Shown here one piece after another: positions 1 through 12,038 of a stretch of 64,000 nucleotides of DNA (position 1 is its first letter; each line of letters begins with the position of its first letter). A program made the translations under genes and the position numbers. The DNA lies in assembly GCA_013398955.1 (NCBI GenBank), contig VWPU01012144.1, positions 186,001 through 250,000 on the forward strand, written 5' to 3'. The DNA comes from Callaeas wilsoni (lineage: Eukaryota > Chordata > Aves > Passeriformes > Callaeidae). The notes under the pieces are model-generated. The model saw only the letters and a program-made list of their open reading frames with translations, did no database searches and had not been told where the DNA came from.

Positions 1-2334
1 CGCATTCCTCTGGCAGGCTTCAGAACTCACAAGAGAAACACTGATGGAGAGCAGCCTGCAATGGCCATGAAGTGAGACCTAGGAGGGGATGTAGGTATGA
101 CTTCAGGTGCTAAACTTCTCTGACTGATTCAGAAAATGGACATTTTTAAGGCTGCACACCTTCAGTTTCTTTTGTACCTCTCTTTTGGATCTTATGCTTC
201 CCTGAATACATATTAAGTTTCCAAAACAGGCTTTCCAAAAATGTTGGGTTCTGACTGTTATGCCCAGGTCTGTCTTTAGCCAGCACTACCTTATCTTTGC
301 TCTGGATTGCTCTGAGGTGCCCAGCTTTCACCTGTGAATGCCTCCCTTCAGGGCCTTCCTTCCTTGGCTCCAAAAGTAGGCCAGAGACCTGATTTTTGTC
401 TCTTTAAACTGTCCTGATACATATGGGCACTTGTTACTTAGACAATAACAAATTGCCTAAATTCAGGCTTCAACTGACAGCTCTTGGCAATTTCTAACCA
501 CTCCTACTTGAAAATATCTACATTTTTCCAGGTATTGTGCCCAGTACACGCTTCAGCCAAGATCACATTTCTGAGAAGGTATATCCTACATGCACCGTGT
601 AATGCAACATCCATCACTGGAGATAAAACACTTTTGGGCTTTGTCTTCTGTTAACACACTCTTAAGCAGGCCAGATCCTCACCTGATAGAAATTAAAGCT
701 GTTCTGTGCAGCTCCGTGGAGAAGTGCCAGTTGACACCGGTTAGGTAATATCTGTGCATTATTAATCAGGGCTCAGATAATGTTGTAGAAACGTTGTTCC
801 TCAGCCAGGAGATACATAGCTAAATAAGATATAAACCAGTAATGAGTGCAGTAGGCCAGAAATACTGATGTGGAAATGTCTGAGCTGTAATTGTTGGCTG
901 TGAGAGAGTTTGATTTCCTAGAGGCCAGGTGGTACCTCCAGGCACAGGAGGTTAGCGCTGGGATTTAGGGTCAGCAACCCCTTGCAGGCAACATCAGGAG
1001 GTGAAATCTTAAGGCTTGTCTATGCCTGGAAATTAACCAAAACAGCTATTCCAGAGTATCTGGAATTGTTATTTTGGTGTGTTTCCAAGTGCAGACTGCT
1101 TTGAAATGCTAATGCTAGAAGCTGTTTAGCTGTTATTTACAGTGAGAAACAAAGATAACAGCCCACTAGACGCTTGAAGGAATGGGGGGATGTTTGGAAT
1201 TAAAAAAAGATGGGGTGGCTTTTATTTTATTACAGACAGGGACTAACCATTACTGGTTTGCACAAAGGACAAGGAGTTTTCTGGTTGTGCTCTGGAAGTT
1301 GATGCAGCTGTGTAATGAGGATCTACTGTGTAACAAAGATTTTCTACTGTGCACAGGCTTCTGTAGAAGAAGGAGGGATAATTCTGTTCTTGTAGCAGGT
1401 AGGACAATTAGTGATGAGACTAAATTTCATCCAAAAAGTCCGGCTGAATAGCAGGAGGATGTTTCTGCATTAAGGACAGTACACCGCCAGGCTGTCTGCC
1501 AGGGAGGCTCCACGTGCAAGAACTGCATATAACTGAAAAGAAAATAGAAAATAACTTTTTAGACCAGTGCAGGGAGTGCTGAAGTCTGCCACTTTAATCT
1601 TCTGGATAGTTTCTTTGAAACTTGAATTTGAATGGGCATAAGAAACAAATTTCCAGCAAAGTCCTCCCTTCAGCCTGAAGGAGGGCTCTGGAATGTTTGG
1701 TCCACGTTTTTCCCTTGGCACAGGGATTTTTATCATGGTATGCTTGACAAACTGTGTGCATTTACAGCTCTCTGACTGAGCACACTTGGCAGAATGGACA
1801 TTGCCGTTCCTGCAGCTTGACTGAGAGGAAGCCTGGGCCTGAAATAGCTGCTTCACCCAGGGAACTTGTCACAGAGCGCCTGGAGTCACAGTCAGGTTGT
1901 TGCAGAACGTCAGTCCCTTCAGGGCACCCCGTGGCTCCGGCAATGGCCGTGAGGGCTTTCTTGGTGTCCTGGTGGCACAGCAGAAGAGCAGGCAGGTACA
2001 AACCCCTTTGGCATCCTCGTGTCCTCTTTGGAATTGCACGTGGAGGCTCAATCCTGCCTCAGCTGTGGATACCCAGCCTTGGGAAGAAGGACAGCAAGTG
2101 TTAAAAGGACTGGCGGCTCAAGGAAGTGTTGACTGTAACAGGTACCGTAATGATGAATGGCATGAATGGACAATCACTCCTGCCACAGCAAATAAACCCT
2201 GTCACATGGAATCCGGCGTTTTCCAGGGAAATCAGCTTTCACTGCGGGCTGCCAGCACCAAATGAGCTTCATAAAGCACCTGCAGATCTGAGCGTCAAGC
2301 AATTATTCCACTATCTTGCCTAAAAACAAAAAGG
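1..2334. other. Single-copy DNA without a recognisable gene
   Basis: I see no CR1, LTR or simple repeat in this stretch and no reading frame that looks like a conserved protein. The open frames between 1470 and 2265 overlap one another on both strands and show no family motif. The right end runs into a CpG-rich block. It could hold upstream regulatory sequence of a gene outside the window, but nothing here shows that. Confidence 0.5.
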
Positions 2335-2690
2335 GCCCTGCCCTTCCGCCACCTCCGACCTTTTCCAGCTAACATAAACTAATTATATTTGCGGCAGGAG
2401 GGGGAAGGGGGGCAAAACCCACCCCCTCAAATCTTCCTGCGGGTCCTGCTGGGGCAGTGCCGGGTTTGCGGGGTGTCTTGCGGCCCCTTCATCAGCTCAT
2501 AGCGGCGGGGAGCGCCTCGGCTCAGGCGCTTAAAGAGATCCGGGGGGGCCGAGCCCCGGGCCGGGCGAGCGGGGCTGGGAGCGGGGCTCAGCCCCGGCCG
2601 CCCCGGGACAAGAGCGCCTTTGTTCGGCATCACTTAGCAGCAATTACAGCCCGTCAAAACAGTTTTTGTTTTACGACAACGTGTTAATGG
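2335..2690. promoter_or_regulatory. CpG-island-like block
   Basis: This block of about 350 bp is much richer in G, C and CpG dinucleotides than its surroundings, with its core at about 2440-2625, where the CpGs are closely spaced. It also has G-runs at 2399-2413 that could support a quadruplex on the plus strand. It has no LTR ends, CR1 tail or repeat unit, so unlike the other CpG-rich patches of the window it is not obviously from a mobile element. In birds, CpG islands outside repeats commonly mark promoters or developmental regulatory elements. No open frame nearby has recognisable protein similarity. The sequence shows the composition; the promoter role and direction of transcription are inference. 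Confidence 0.5.
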
Positions 2691-5600
2691 GCCCACGGTT
2701 GGGTGTGAGAAGTAACCCAAGCCGCATGCACTGAAGCAAGGTTAGAGGTTAATTGAGACTTTCTAACACAGCGCATGAGATTTTTGCAACCTTTTGCAGC
2801 GAGGGAAGTGGGGAACAAAAAGGAGATAATGTGATACAATTAGTTGGAAAGCACGAGGGTCAAAATTCCCAGATGGAAAGGAAAACTGGCCAAGTGAATC
2901 AGGCCAGATGGGCCACCTGGACTATAACGAATGCCAAAAATAGCTTCAGTCCTTAGTCTGGTGGATGAGGCAGTAGGTGGTATGTCTGTCCTTCACAGTG
3001 GATTTATAAAAAAAAAGCAAGGTCAACATTATAAACAGCAGTAGCCTGTTGCAATTTGTGTTCCAGATCTATGGTCATTAGTGCAGCTCATATTTTTGCT
3101 TTTATTTTCTTTATTTCAAAGTTATGTGATTTTAACCCAGCAGCCCCATTCAGACTTGTTCATGGTACTGGTCTGCTGAAAACTTTGGGCTTCCCACCAT
3201 TCGTGTTGTTTTCCCCGCTGCAAACCTCTGGAGCATTATTAACTAACTTGTTATTAACTCTTGAGGAAGGTTTTGGTTGCAGGGCTGCCCACGGTCAGTG
3301 TGAAGATGTTTGGGTGTACCCAAAGTAACCACCTGCTCCCTGCTCACCTCCCTCTGCAGCCAGTGGGTGCTGCACCTGGAGCTGGGAATGATACATGCTG
3401 TAGTGGCCAGAGATGTGGCTCTGGATGTGCTGTCCTTGCAAGATCCCAAAGGATAACACGCTCATCCCCTCATTCCGTGCTGCTTCAGCCGCTTCCTTTC
3501 TCCTCTGTAGTTCGTCATTTCCAAGACCTCTGCAGGGTGACACATGTAGAACAGGAAAAAACTTTCTTGTATTCACCCCCCAGACTGCACTGGAAATGAA
3601 CTGCGAGGTGACTGGAAGTGCCAAGTCACTGCTGGCACCTGTTCAGCGCTTATTTGTTTTCTTAGAGCCACTGTGATTAGTTTCCTTCACTACCATATAA
3701 GCTTCCTCTATTGAAGCGGAATCATCTGCTGCAGGTGCCTGTAGCTCCTTTTCTGTGTCACGTCCGAATGCTCGGGAGAAGTAGGATAAGGAGTGTGACA
3801 TGGGGGAAATGCCACCTGCCTCTGCTGCCTTTTCCTTGTCCCAGCGACCTGTACGTGCCAGCCCTGCCAGCACTTGGTGGCTGCTTTCACTCTCCTGTGG
3901 CCTGAGCGAGGCTGATGCCTGGGGTACCTGCTTCAAGGTCAGTGGAGCCTCGCTGGGCTTCATTAATGAGGACTGGCCTGGTGGGGAAAGAGCATTGGCA
4001 GGGGGACAATCGCCCCGTGCAGCCTTCCGAGCTCCAACCACCAGCTCAGCAGTGAGGGAAGAGCAACAAGTTCATGCAGCAGCAATTCACCAAGGCTGAG
4101 CCCAGCTTTGCTGACCCTGCCCCTCTGGTTTTCCATCCCTCCTTCCTCCTTCACAGGCCTAAAAGCACATGTGGGGAGAAGGAAGGGGTAGGAGGAGAAA
4201 GGGAGTAGAAAAACTTTAGGAAAAGTGAAGTGGGATAACAGGGGTGGGAGAAATTGGCTTGAATTTCGTACCTGTGGATTACCTAATGTACCCAGTCTGA
4301 TTCCAAAGTTCAAAGTGGCCTGGTGACTACATAGAGAGAGAGAGGAGAAATAGAGGAGACTTGAAATAAAAGCTGAGACCAGCCATTTAGAAGGTGTAAA
4401 TGAGGGGAATGACTGTGACCTGGAGAAGCCTGGCTGTGCTCAAGCAGGACCTCCCTGTGTAACCAGAGCACTGCTAAGTACTAGAAGTTGTATGCACAAC
4501 CAGACAGTTCTAGGAATTGGGACTCTTCCACAGGAAATGTAATAAACCCCTAAGTTTTCTTTCATGGATATCCTCACACAGACCAATCTTACAGATCTGT
4601 GTTGATCCACTTTCCTTGTGCTGTAAATATTCCCAAAGCAAGTGCTCTTCAGGAGATGCTGCAGTGAACTCATTGCAAGGGTGTCCATGGTCCATAACGA
4701 TTCAGAGCCTGTGCTCACTGTAATTACTTTTCTGTGCAGATGTGAATCTCAAATGAGCACTATCCCCGACTTTCCCTGGCTCCTCCACTGCTCCAGCCTC
4801 CTCTAGCAGTTGTTTGTACTTACCTGGTGGCCGGGGAAGTCAACACAATAAAGCAAAGGTAGCTCACGGGAGCCAGTGAGGATTTATTTTCCCTTCATAG
4901 GAACAACATGGTTTATTGTTTTTGCTGTTGTTGATCACAATTCATTTGTTGGTTTATTTGTGGGTGGGTTGGGGTTCTTTCCCTTCTCTTTGAAGCATCG
5001 GAGATTGGCTGCAGCTGAAGGTGGGATGTTAGGTGACTGACACACATATGCTAATGTTCCTCCTGCTCTTAAGCAAACTTCCCAGTACCTGTCTGCCTTT
5101 GGCATGGGTTTGTGGGAGTTTGTACTGAAAGCCTTGGAATTTTCCCCGTAATGCCAGAGGGCTTCTATTTTTGAGGAGATGTGGGGTAAACTTTTGAGGA
5201 TTCTCCTCAGTTTAAGTCCGCACTTGGCTGTTTGAGGAGATTGTCTTCTCTAGTCTGTTGTTCCTTTCACTCACTGATTTTACAAATCCAGAAAAAAAAT
5301 AATTCAATCTAGACCACTTTTAAGCAAATACTTTGTGGACTCAGATTCTTGCCAATCCTGTCTATTAGCACAGATCACTTCAAGTTTCTTTTCTCTCAAT
5401 CTCTCTTGGTCAACTGCCATTCCTTTGTGATTTGTTCTTCATTGCTGCATTAAAGACCTTCAGTGTTTCAACTACAAGTGTAAAATAGAACCAGTGGCTC
5501 GTGCTGTGCCAATCTCCCTGAGCAGATAAGAAAGTTATGTCTGTATTGAGCATCAAAGTGAATTAACTTTGTGAAGCACAGTGTTGTATCTTCACCTTGC

Positions 5601-6563
5601 GTAGCAGCTGGAGGGCTGGCTCCTAAAAACTTTGCTTAGTTTAAACTAGTTCCTCCTATGACTTCTGGCTGGTAAAATTTGGCTAAAATATTGTTATATA
5701 GAAAAATAATCTATTTCTGAGACTTAGGTTTCAGGCACAGTTTGGCACTATAAATGGCTTTAGTTGAAGGTGCAGCTACTGCAAGATGTGTGGTGTAGCT
5801 TTGACTTTCTGCAGTTCCTTATCTTTTGGGTGCAAGACTGTGTATGTTAGTTTTCTTTTGAACAGCTCCTTAGGTATTAAGGCCATATGATTTCCCTCAT
5901 TTGTTGTCAGCAAAGGTTAAGAATGTGGCTTGAATAGTCAGCCAGTTAAGATAAAAACTTGTGAATTTGGAACAGAGCAGCGAAGTGGGATTAGTGATCG
6001 GCTCATTTCTCTGCTATGAATAGTCAATAGTAGCAAATGATTTCCAATAATAAATATATATTAAAACTTTGGGAAAAGGTCTAATAGGAAATAAAAATAA
6101 GGTTGCATAGCCAAGAAAACACAGATTAATCAGAGCAAAATACTTCTGTTAAGTACAGGAACTACAGGAATACCTCTATTGTCCTTGATTTGCCTGCTAA
6201 GTCTCAACTCCATGAGTTATTGCTACGGAGTGCTTCTATTTTCCCTGAAGATCTTTTTGAAACACTCCTTGATTGCCAGAATCAAAAAATAAGGTGAAAT
6301 TTTAAAATTTAGAAAAGTTTGATCAGCTCTAACAGAATAAAAATAGAAATGGAATGACATCTCCATACTAAAACAAAGAGTGCCATTGATATTGTTTGGT
6401 GGGTTTTTTTTCCTCGGTTGGTTGGAGTTGTTTTTTTTAAATGCCATATTTTTGGTTATTTGGGAGTTTGGCCTTTTTTTCTCTCCAAGATGATGATCTG
6501 GCTGATTTTAAAAGTTACTCCATGTGGATGGTGGAATGAGAGGAGAGGCCAGTGTATCACTGT
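2691..6563. other. Single-copy DNA without a recognisable gene
   Basis: No mobile element or gene is recognised. Small patches include a GA-rich run near 4330-4360 and AT-rich stretches near 5690 and 6040-6070. A 132-codon minus-strand frame at 3643-4041 lies opposite other open frames and has no recognisable domain, so I do not call it a gene. Confidence 0.45.
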
Positions 6564-6690
6564 AAAAAAAAAAAACAATAAACCAACAAAAACCCCAAGC
6601 AAACAAAAAGCCCCAAACAAACAAAAACCAACCTCCCTTGAAATGGGCAACCAACCAACCAAACTCTGAAACAAGCCCCAAAAAATCACC
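6564..6690 (+). repeat. A-rich low-complexity tract with CAAAC-type motifs
   Basis: A run of A (about 6565-6576) is followed by irregular CAAA, CAAAC and CCAA motifs to about 6690. No regular unit is maintained, so it is low-complexity sequence rather than a true microsatellite. An upstream T-rich patch (6406-6440) could pair with it in single-stranded form. Confidence 0.7.
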
Positions 6691-7873
6691 AGCCTTAAAG
6701 CAGTTCTTATATCCAGCACTGTACAGTGATGCTCCTCCAAGGAACAGGTGGGAATATTGCACTTACAGCATTGCTTGTGCATTTATCATAGGGATCTTCT
6801 GTGGAAACTCTTGCTTGAACCCCCAAAGCCAAGTGTAAGATAAAGAGCAAGGAAATCACATTTTCTGAGGGGTAGGAGTTTAAGGTTTGCCCTGTCAGTG
6901 AAGTCACTGACAGCTGCACTGTTAAAAACCCCGGGCAGACCTGACAGCCCCAGCGCTTTAGTTTGAGGTGTTTCCAAACACACCATTCCCTGCCTCTTGC
7001 CTCCCAGGGAACAGATGGAAAGTGTTACCAGTAAAGCACATTTTCATAGGCTTTCTGGTTCTCTTTAGCAAAAGCCTTACAAAAGTCTTCAGACAAATTA
7101 GTGCCTGAAGGTAGAGGAAGTCTTTAGGAGCGCAGGAGAACTGCTGACTCAGCCTGTTCTCTGAGCCGTGTCCAAGGGGAGCTGCTTTCTGCCTTCAGCG
7201 TTTCCACCACGGATGGTGATTCCTTCAGAATCAATTACATTGCTCTCAAATGTCTTCTTAACTTTAATGACTCCAGTTAAATCCTGAGAGTCACTGACCA
7301 GCAAGAGTTCAACCAATGGCAGAGGCAGCCAAGGAAAGGCAACGTATCACCCAAGGAAAGATCGTGTCAGATAAGCGGGATCTCAGCCGGGATACGCTCT
7401 CCTGCAGTTTTCCTGCCTTTAGTCTCAGGCCTCTTGCCCCTCACACTGCTGAGCCAAGCTTTCTCAAGTTTGGTGATTCCTCTTTGGAGCAACTCCATTG
7501 GTGCTCTGGACTGTGAATTTGTCCTGACAAACACAAATATGTGGATATATAATGAGTCGGGACCGACAGCATCTCTGTCACAACTTGCTTCTTGCTTTGG
7601 TTTCACCGAAAGCCCAGAGATGCTATAAGGGTGATCTTTTCTTTGTTTGTTTTTAGAACTTTATTTCAAACTGGGAAAACTCGTAATCTTCAATTAATCA
7701 CTGCGGAAATTCAGGTTACGGGAAACAAAGCTGGTTTGAAATCACAGGAGAACCAAAAGTAGAAAAAGTCTGCAATCTCTTAATTAAATCTTTGTATGTT
7801 TTAGAAAAGTCAAATATAGCTGAACTAAATTTTTCAAAATATGTTCAAAAATTCGTTACCAGGTTTATATTGT
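6691..7873. other. Single-copy DNA without a recognisable gene
   Basis: Nothing recognised here. It ends at the left boundary of a large LTR at 7874. Confidence 0.45.
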
Positions 7874-8144
7874 TGTCTTGATTTGAACGACGTGTCTGCC
7901 AAGGAAGGTGGGAACCTCCCTTGAAATGGAAAAATATGACCCCCTTCTCTCTGAATTATTATAACTTTCAAATTCCGTGGCTCTCAGGCGAAGATACGGG
8001 AGAAGGAACAGCAGTCCTTTAGCAGTGTGTGTATGGGTAGCAGGGCAAACCCCCACCCAGAGCGGCAGCCGGAGCGAGCAGAGCCGGAGCCCAGGCACAG
8101 CTGCGCTGGGGCAGGCGCTGCCCCTCCCTGCAGTGCCGGCCACC

Positions 8145-8160
8145 GCCCGCAGGGGGCGCT
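8145..8160 (+). promoter_or_regulatory. CTCF-like motif inside LTR copy 1
   Basis: The string CCGCAGGGGGCGCT closely resembles the core vertebrate CTCF recognition sequence (C-rich start, AGGGGGCGC core). The match is by eye; binding is not shown. Confidence 0.4.
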
Positions 8161-8200
8161 GCTGGCTCCCGGCTGGGCAGGGCGGGGGCGGTGGTTCCCC

Positions 8201-8208
8201 NNNNNNNN
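8201..8208. other. Assembly gap of 8 N
   Basis: Eight undetermined bases lie within the CpG-rich centre of the LTR. The 40 bases before the gap (8161-8200) are repeated almost exactly after it (8219-8258). LTR copy 2 has this block once only, at about 43955-43994. The duplicate may be two unmerged contig ends or a real short tandem duplication. Confidence 0.95.
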
Positions 8209-8260
8209 CCCGCAGGGGGCTGGCTCCCGGCTGGGCAGGGCGGGGGCGGTGGTTCCCCGC

Positions 8261-8276
8261 GCCTGCAGGGGGCGCT
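8261..8276 (+). promoter_or_regulatory. Second CTCF-like motif inside LTR copy 1
   Basis: CTGCAGGGGGCGCT occurs again 116 bp after the first motif and on the same strand. The equivalent site in LTR copy 2 is at 43998-44013. Confidence 0.4.
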
Positions 8277-9060
8277 GTGGCGCAGCCGCGCCTCCCTCAT
8301 GCCGCAATGGCGGGTACAGCCGGCGAAAGGAATGGAAAAGGGGCTTCATCTCCAAACTCAGAGCGGGCAGCCGGTCCCGGTGCCCCTCTGGATAGCAAAA
8401 TGAGCTATAGCAGGAACCTGGGCAAACCCAGGGTAGCAATGAAATTCAGCAGAAACTCCGCAGCTGGAGTCACAGGGTGTGCCGGCAGGCAGGCAGGAGG
8501 CGCGGGGTTCCAGTGCCGTGAAAAACCCGGAGCAGTGGCAGAGAAGCAGGAGAGGTTGGCAGCGACAGCCCAGCTCCCGAACGCAGCAGGGAGAGGCGTC
8601 CTGGGAGGGGAAAGGGGCTCGAGGTCACGGGTTTTCCCCTGAGGCACCCCAGTAGATGGTGAGGGTCCTTTCCAGTGAGGCCAGGTGTTAATAAGGTCCC
8701 AGTCCAACTGCTGCTCTTAGGAGCAGAGCCTCACTCACAGTAAGGAAGAAGCAGTGCAGGGCTGGGCTCCGGCAGTGGCAGTGAATTCCGCCTGCAGTAA
8801 GCAACAGCTTGACCGTTCTCCTCCAACGCCGACAGCGAGAGAGCCAGAGGAGCTGGGCCCAGCCTCTCACCACCTGGCCAAAATCTCACGGTATCTCTGC
8901 CCTTCCAAAGAGAAAACCCCCAGGTAAGAGAGTAGCCAGGGGCCCACCTTGGCCATTTCTTTTCTCCATCTCAAGTACCGGTCATTAATGTCTCTTAGCA
9001 ACAGAGGGGACAAAATTCCATGAGAGAAAGATACAAAAGGAAAAATCCTAACTCCCAACA

Positions 9061-10745
9061 TTGCCAAATTTCCTCTCAGAATGAATTGTTATCCTGATAT
9101 TAATTTAGAAACACATTTTAGCAGATGTATTGATTTAAGCAGTTGTGTCATGAGGACCGTGAGTGTGCTGGAAATCAAGTATGTTCTTAAATCTTCTGGT
9201 ATGATAAGGGGGAAAATGCTTCATGCCAAAAGTAAGTTTTTTATTGTTTTTTGATAAGTAAATATGCTGAATTTCCTTACTTTCATGTTGGAGGGATCTG
9301 TTTATCTGAGAATATAGATTGTGATGGAGAATATAGATGGTGACAGAATTAAATCTCTGTGCCCAGTGGAACAGCACTACTAATAGTGAAATAACTGAGG
9401 AGAATGATCTGGTGCTCTCTGATTTGTAGCCACATGACTGTGGCTAAAGGGAACTGTGGCTGGAGGTGTGTCCTACCTCTCAGGCTATGATCTCATGTGA
9501 CACTTGGAATGTGCTTACATTTCTTTGTATAAATGTTGAATATTGAATGCATGACTTCAGAAAGATGATCTTTGCCTTGAAAGTTCAGCACCTACTCGAG
9601 CACCAGGCTGATTTGAGGGCATAGGCCCCGGAGATGGGATAGAGCCCAGTTAAAAAGATTGGAGATGGCTGTTCTGTGGAAAATAGTGGCCCATGGGAAC
9701 AGGAAGAGTGAAGTCTTGGAAGAGTGGTTTTTTGGTAGGATGTGCCTGAGGGCAGAATTTAAATGTGAATGTTTGAGTTAGTAGTAAGCACATGTGTGAG
9801 CTGGGCAGTTTGGATGCTCAGACTGCAGAATCTGCAGCTTCTCATTTCAGGATTTGTGGCACAGAGCTGGTGCTTCTGGGGACGCCTTGAGTCAACCACT
9901 GGCGTACCAGAGTTTTCTGGTTCCCTGCCTACAGCCATTACTATAATAACTGGATCAGAATTCCTTTATTTAGCCAGGCTGGTGGAACACAGCATCCAGG
10001 GAAGCAATCTGTTTGATTTTCCTGGTCATCTCGGTGACTTCTGAAACCATTTGTGAATAAATCAGTCCAATATTCCACAGTTTGCAAGAGCTTGAGCTAA
10101 GTAGGGTGTTTACAAAAGGGACAGGAAATAATCTCTCCTTCCCTTTTCCTGATGGATTTCACTTATGTTGAAGGAAAGATACCTTGGTATTGTAAATGCC
10201 TGTGCCTGTTTAGGTGACTCTGATATTCCCATTTCCATATGGAAGGTGGTATCACAACCTATTTTTGCTTTTATCATTCTGTAATTTTCAAAGCTTACCA
10301 AATTTTGCAGAAGCGAAAGAGGCAAACACAAGGCAGAAAAGAAAATTTGTAACTTTCAGCACTGTCAGACTGTGCAAAACCTCAGAGCTGTTTGAAATAA
10401 AGTAAAAAATCCCTGAAGAATAGAGCTGAAAAAGTGGGAAATGGTAAGAACGGAATTCGCTTTAGCTGAGAAAAGGAAAAAACAGGGAGATAAAATTGAA
10501 GCATACATACTTTGATAAACTGGGATTTATTTCTGGTTTTTAGAAACCGCTTCAACATTTTATTCTAATACTTTTCTTTGGTCTCCCTCATGTGCACTTG
10601 AATCTTAGGGAGTCAAGAAGAAAGGGACTGACCCTGACCTGCACAGCAGAGCTGGGAAGTAGAGCCAGTTTTGTAATATTGATACCCGGCAGTGCAAAAG
10701 AAGTTTACTGGATCTGGTAATCTGCATCTGCCTAGTCCAGCTGCC
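9061..10745. other. Single-copy DNA without a recognisable gene
   Basis: No repeat, RNA gene or protein motif recognised. Sequence is AT-moderate with scattered short open frames on both strands. Confidence 0.45.
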
Positions 10746-10885
10746 CTGATGGTCTTTCAGATGAGATTGGATGTGTTTTTCAAAGCTCTTCTGTGGCTCG
10801 GCTGTCGGGCATGGGTTTGGTGCAGGAATGGTGGGGTGAGTTCCTCTTGTTCAGGATATCAGATTGACCCCTCCTAACCTCAAAA
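10746..10885 (+). mobile_element. Ancient CR1-like LINE 3' fragment
   Basis: The words GAGATTGGATGTGTTTTTC (10763) and then GGGGTGAGTTCCT, GGATATCAGATTGA and CCTCCTAACCTCAAAA follow the order of the 3' end of old amniote CR1/L3-type LINEs. In those the tail reads roughly 'ggggtgag... ggaggtcagactagatga... cttctggccttaaaa'. The match is diverged and by memory of the family consensus. It is a short truncated relic without coding sequence. Confidence 0.5.
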
Positions 10886-11934
10886 CCTTTTTAGCTCTAC
10901 CAGCCACTGAAAAGTCTCCAGATAATGCTGACTCCGAGTGGTACCATCTGGACTTGATTTGAATCAAAAGTTGGGATGGAAAATCCTCGGTAACTCTCAG
11001 ACCCAAAGGCCGAGGCTGGAAAAACAGAACCCGCCACACTTGCAAGAGGGCAACTATTCCTGGTCTGTGAGCACTGATGTCTCTCCCTTACTGGTGAGAA
11101 ACCACCCACAGATTCAGAAGTGTTTCGTGTTGGGGTTTTTTTTCCAGGGTAACCAGAAACGCATGTGTGATTTATCGTTCTGAGACCAGTTGGCAGAAAC
11201 AGAATTATATGTGTTTAGCAAACAGTGTATTTTGAAATTAAGCTTAATGTATTTTTAAAAACTCTACTTGGTTTTTTTGCTAAAATCAGCAGTAAGAGCA
11301 CGTACTACTTTTCTTTAACTATTGACTTTCTGAACTCTTCTATTTGAGGGTACAGGTAGCTGGAGCTTATAGTTTAGCTCCGTTAGCTAACATAAAGTAA
11401 AAGGGTTTGATTAGAACCTGAACAACAACATTGCAGGACTGCATGAATTAATTATTCCAAAGAGGAGCTCTTTTCCTGAATAGTTGGTTTCCTCAGTGGC
11501 TAAGAAAGGAAGTGTTAACCAATGTTTGCAGCAAGTCACGTCCTGTGTGCTCGCTGCTAACACTGGCAGGTGTCTGTGCACTCTGTGTAGATGGTCATGT
11601 GTAGAGATGGGTGAACCTCAGCAGGTTTTGGAGGTTCCATTCTAATTATTATAAGCACCTGGACGGTTGAATGCTTATCTGAGGCACAGCAAAACCTCAA
11701 AGCCAGCTGGGAGGCTCCAGGCAGAGCCTCCTGCATGCCCTCAGGCTTGTACCGATGTGCGGTGCTCTCCAGACCTCCTGGGAGCGCTGGAATATCTTTG
11801 CTAAGGCTCTGTGGAGCGCGGGAGGAGCAGGATGTCTTTGATGTGGGTGTTCATGGTGTGGCTGGTTGACAGAGACCGTTCAAGGAGGTCTCACAGCTGC
11901 GGTGTGAGCTGGAGCAGGTGACAGATCCAAAGGG
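10886..11934. other. Mostly single-copy; right part may be LTR-derived
   Basis: Nothing firm from 10886 to about 11660. From about 11690 to 11934 the sequence becomes CpG-richer and leads directly into a 101 bp block with a TTTATT motif, the reverse complement of a polyadenylation signal. It may therefore be the end of an older minus-strand LTR. No ends could be set. Confidence 0.3.
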
Positions 11935-11937
11935 ACA

Positions 11938-12038
11938 GAAAGGGATCTCTGTAACTATTTATTACAGGAACTGTTGCAGGTAAGGGTAGTTACTAGGGAA
12001 AGGAGAGGCCTTCCTGGACTTTCCTCTCCACCCCTAGG
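11938..12038. repeat. 101 bp direct repeat, left copy
   Basis: This block, from GAAAGGGATCTCTGT to CCACCCCTAGG, is repeated at 12381-12481 with three substitutions and no length change (about 97% identity). The two copies sit immediately on either side of the LTR at 12039-12380. The block contains TATTTATTA, which read on the minus strand is an AATAAA polyadenylation-type motif, so it may itself derive from an older LTR. Confidence 0.9.

Larger units (their letters stand above)
7874..9060 (-). mobile_element. Solo LTR of an endogenous retrovirus, family copy 1 (1.19 kb)
   Basis: The element runs from TGTCTTG (7874) to CCCAACA (9060) on the plus strand, and the whole interval aligns block by block with the second copy at 43675-44791. 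The shared blocks include the outer end, the CpG-rich centre and the region near 8640-8940. I read the sense strand as minus because a TAAAG polyadenylation-like motif near 8021 then precedes the 3' end. The centre (about 8040-8640) is strongly CpG-rich and holds an 8 bp assembly gap flanked by a duplicated block of roughly 50 bp. The flanks (ATTGT left; ATTGC if the end is set one base earlier) give at best an imperfect 5 bp target duplication. No retroviral coding sequence follows, so it is a solo LTR. The 221-codon frame at 7977-8642 is an artefact of GC richness and crosses the gap. Confidence 0.85.

Noticed and set aside
3643..4041. 132-codon minus-strand frame with a hydrophilic, protein-like composition
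   Set aside because: The opposite strand is open over the same stretch, no splice sites or family motif stand out, and the match to any protein is unknown. RNA-seq would decide.
7977..8642. 221-codon plus-strand reading frame
   Set aside because: It lies inside the CpG-rich centre of a solo LTR, crosses an assembly gap and a duplicated block, and overlaps open frames on the other strand. No domain is recognisable.
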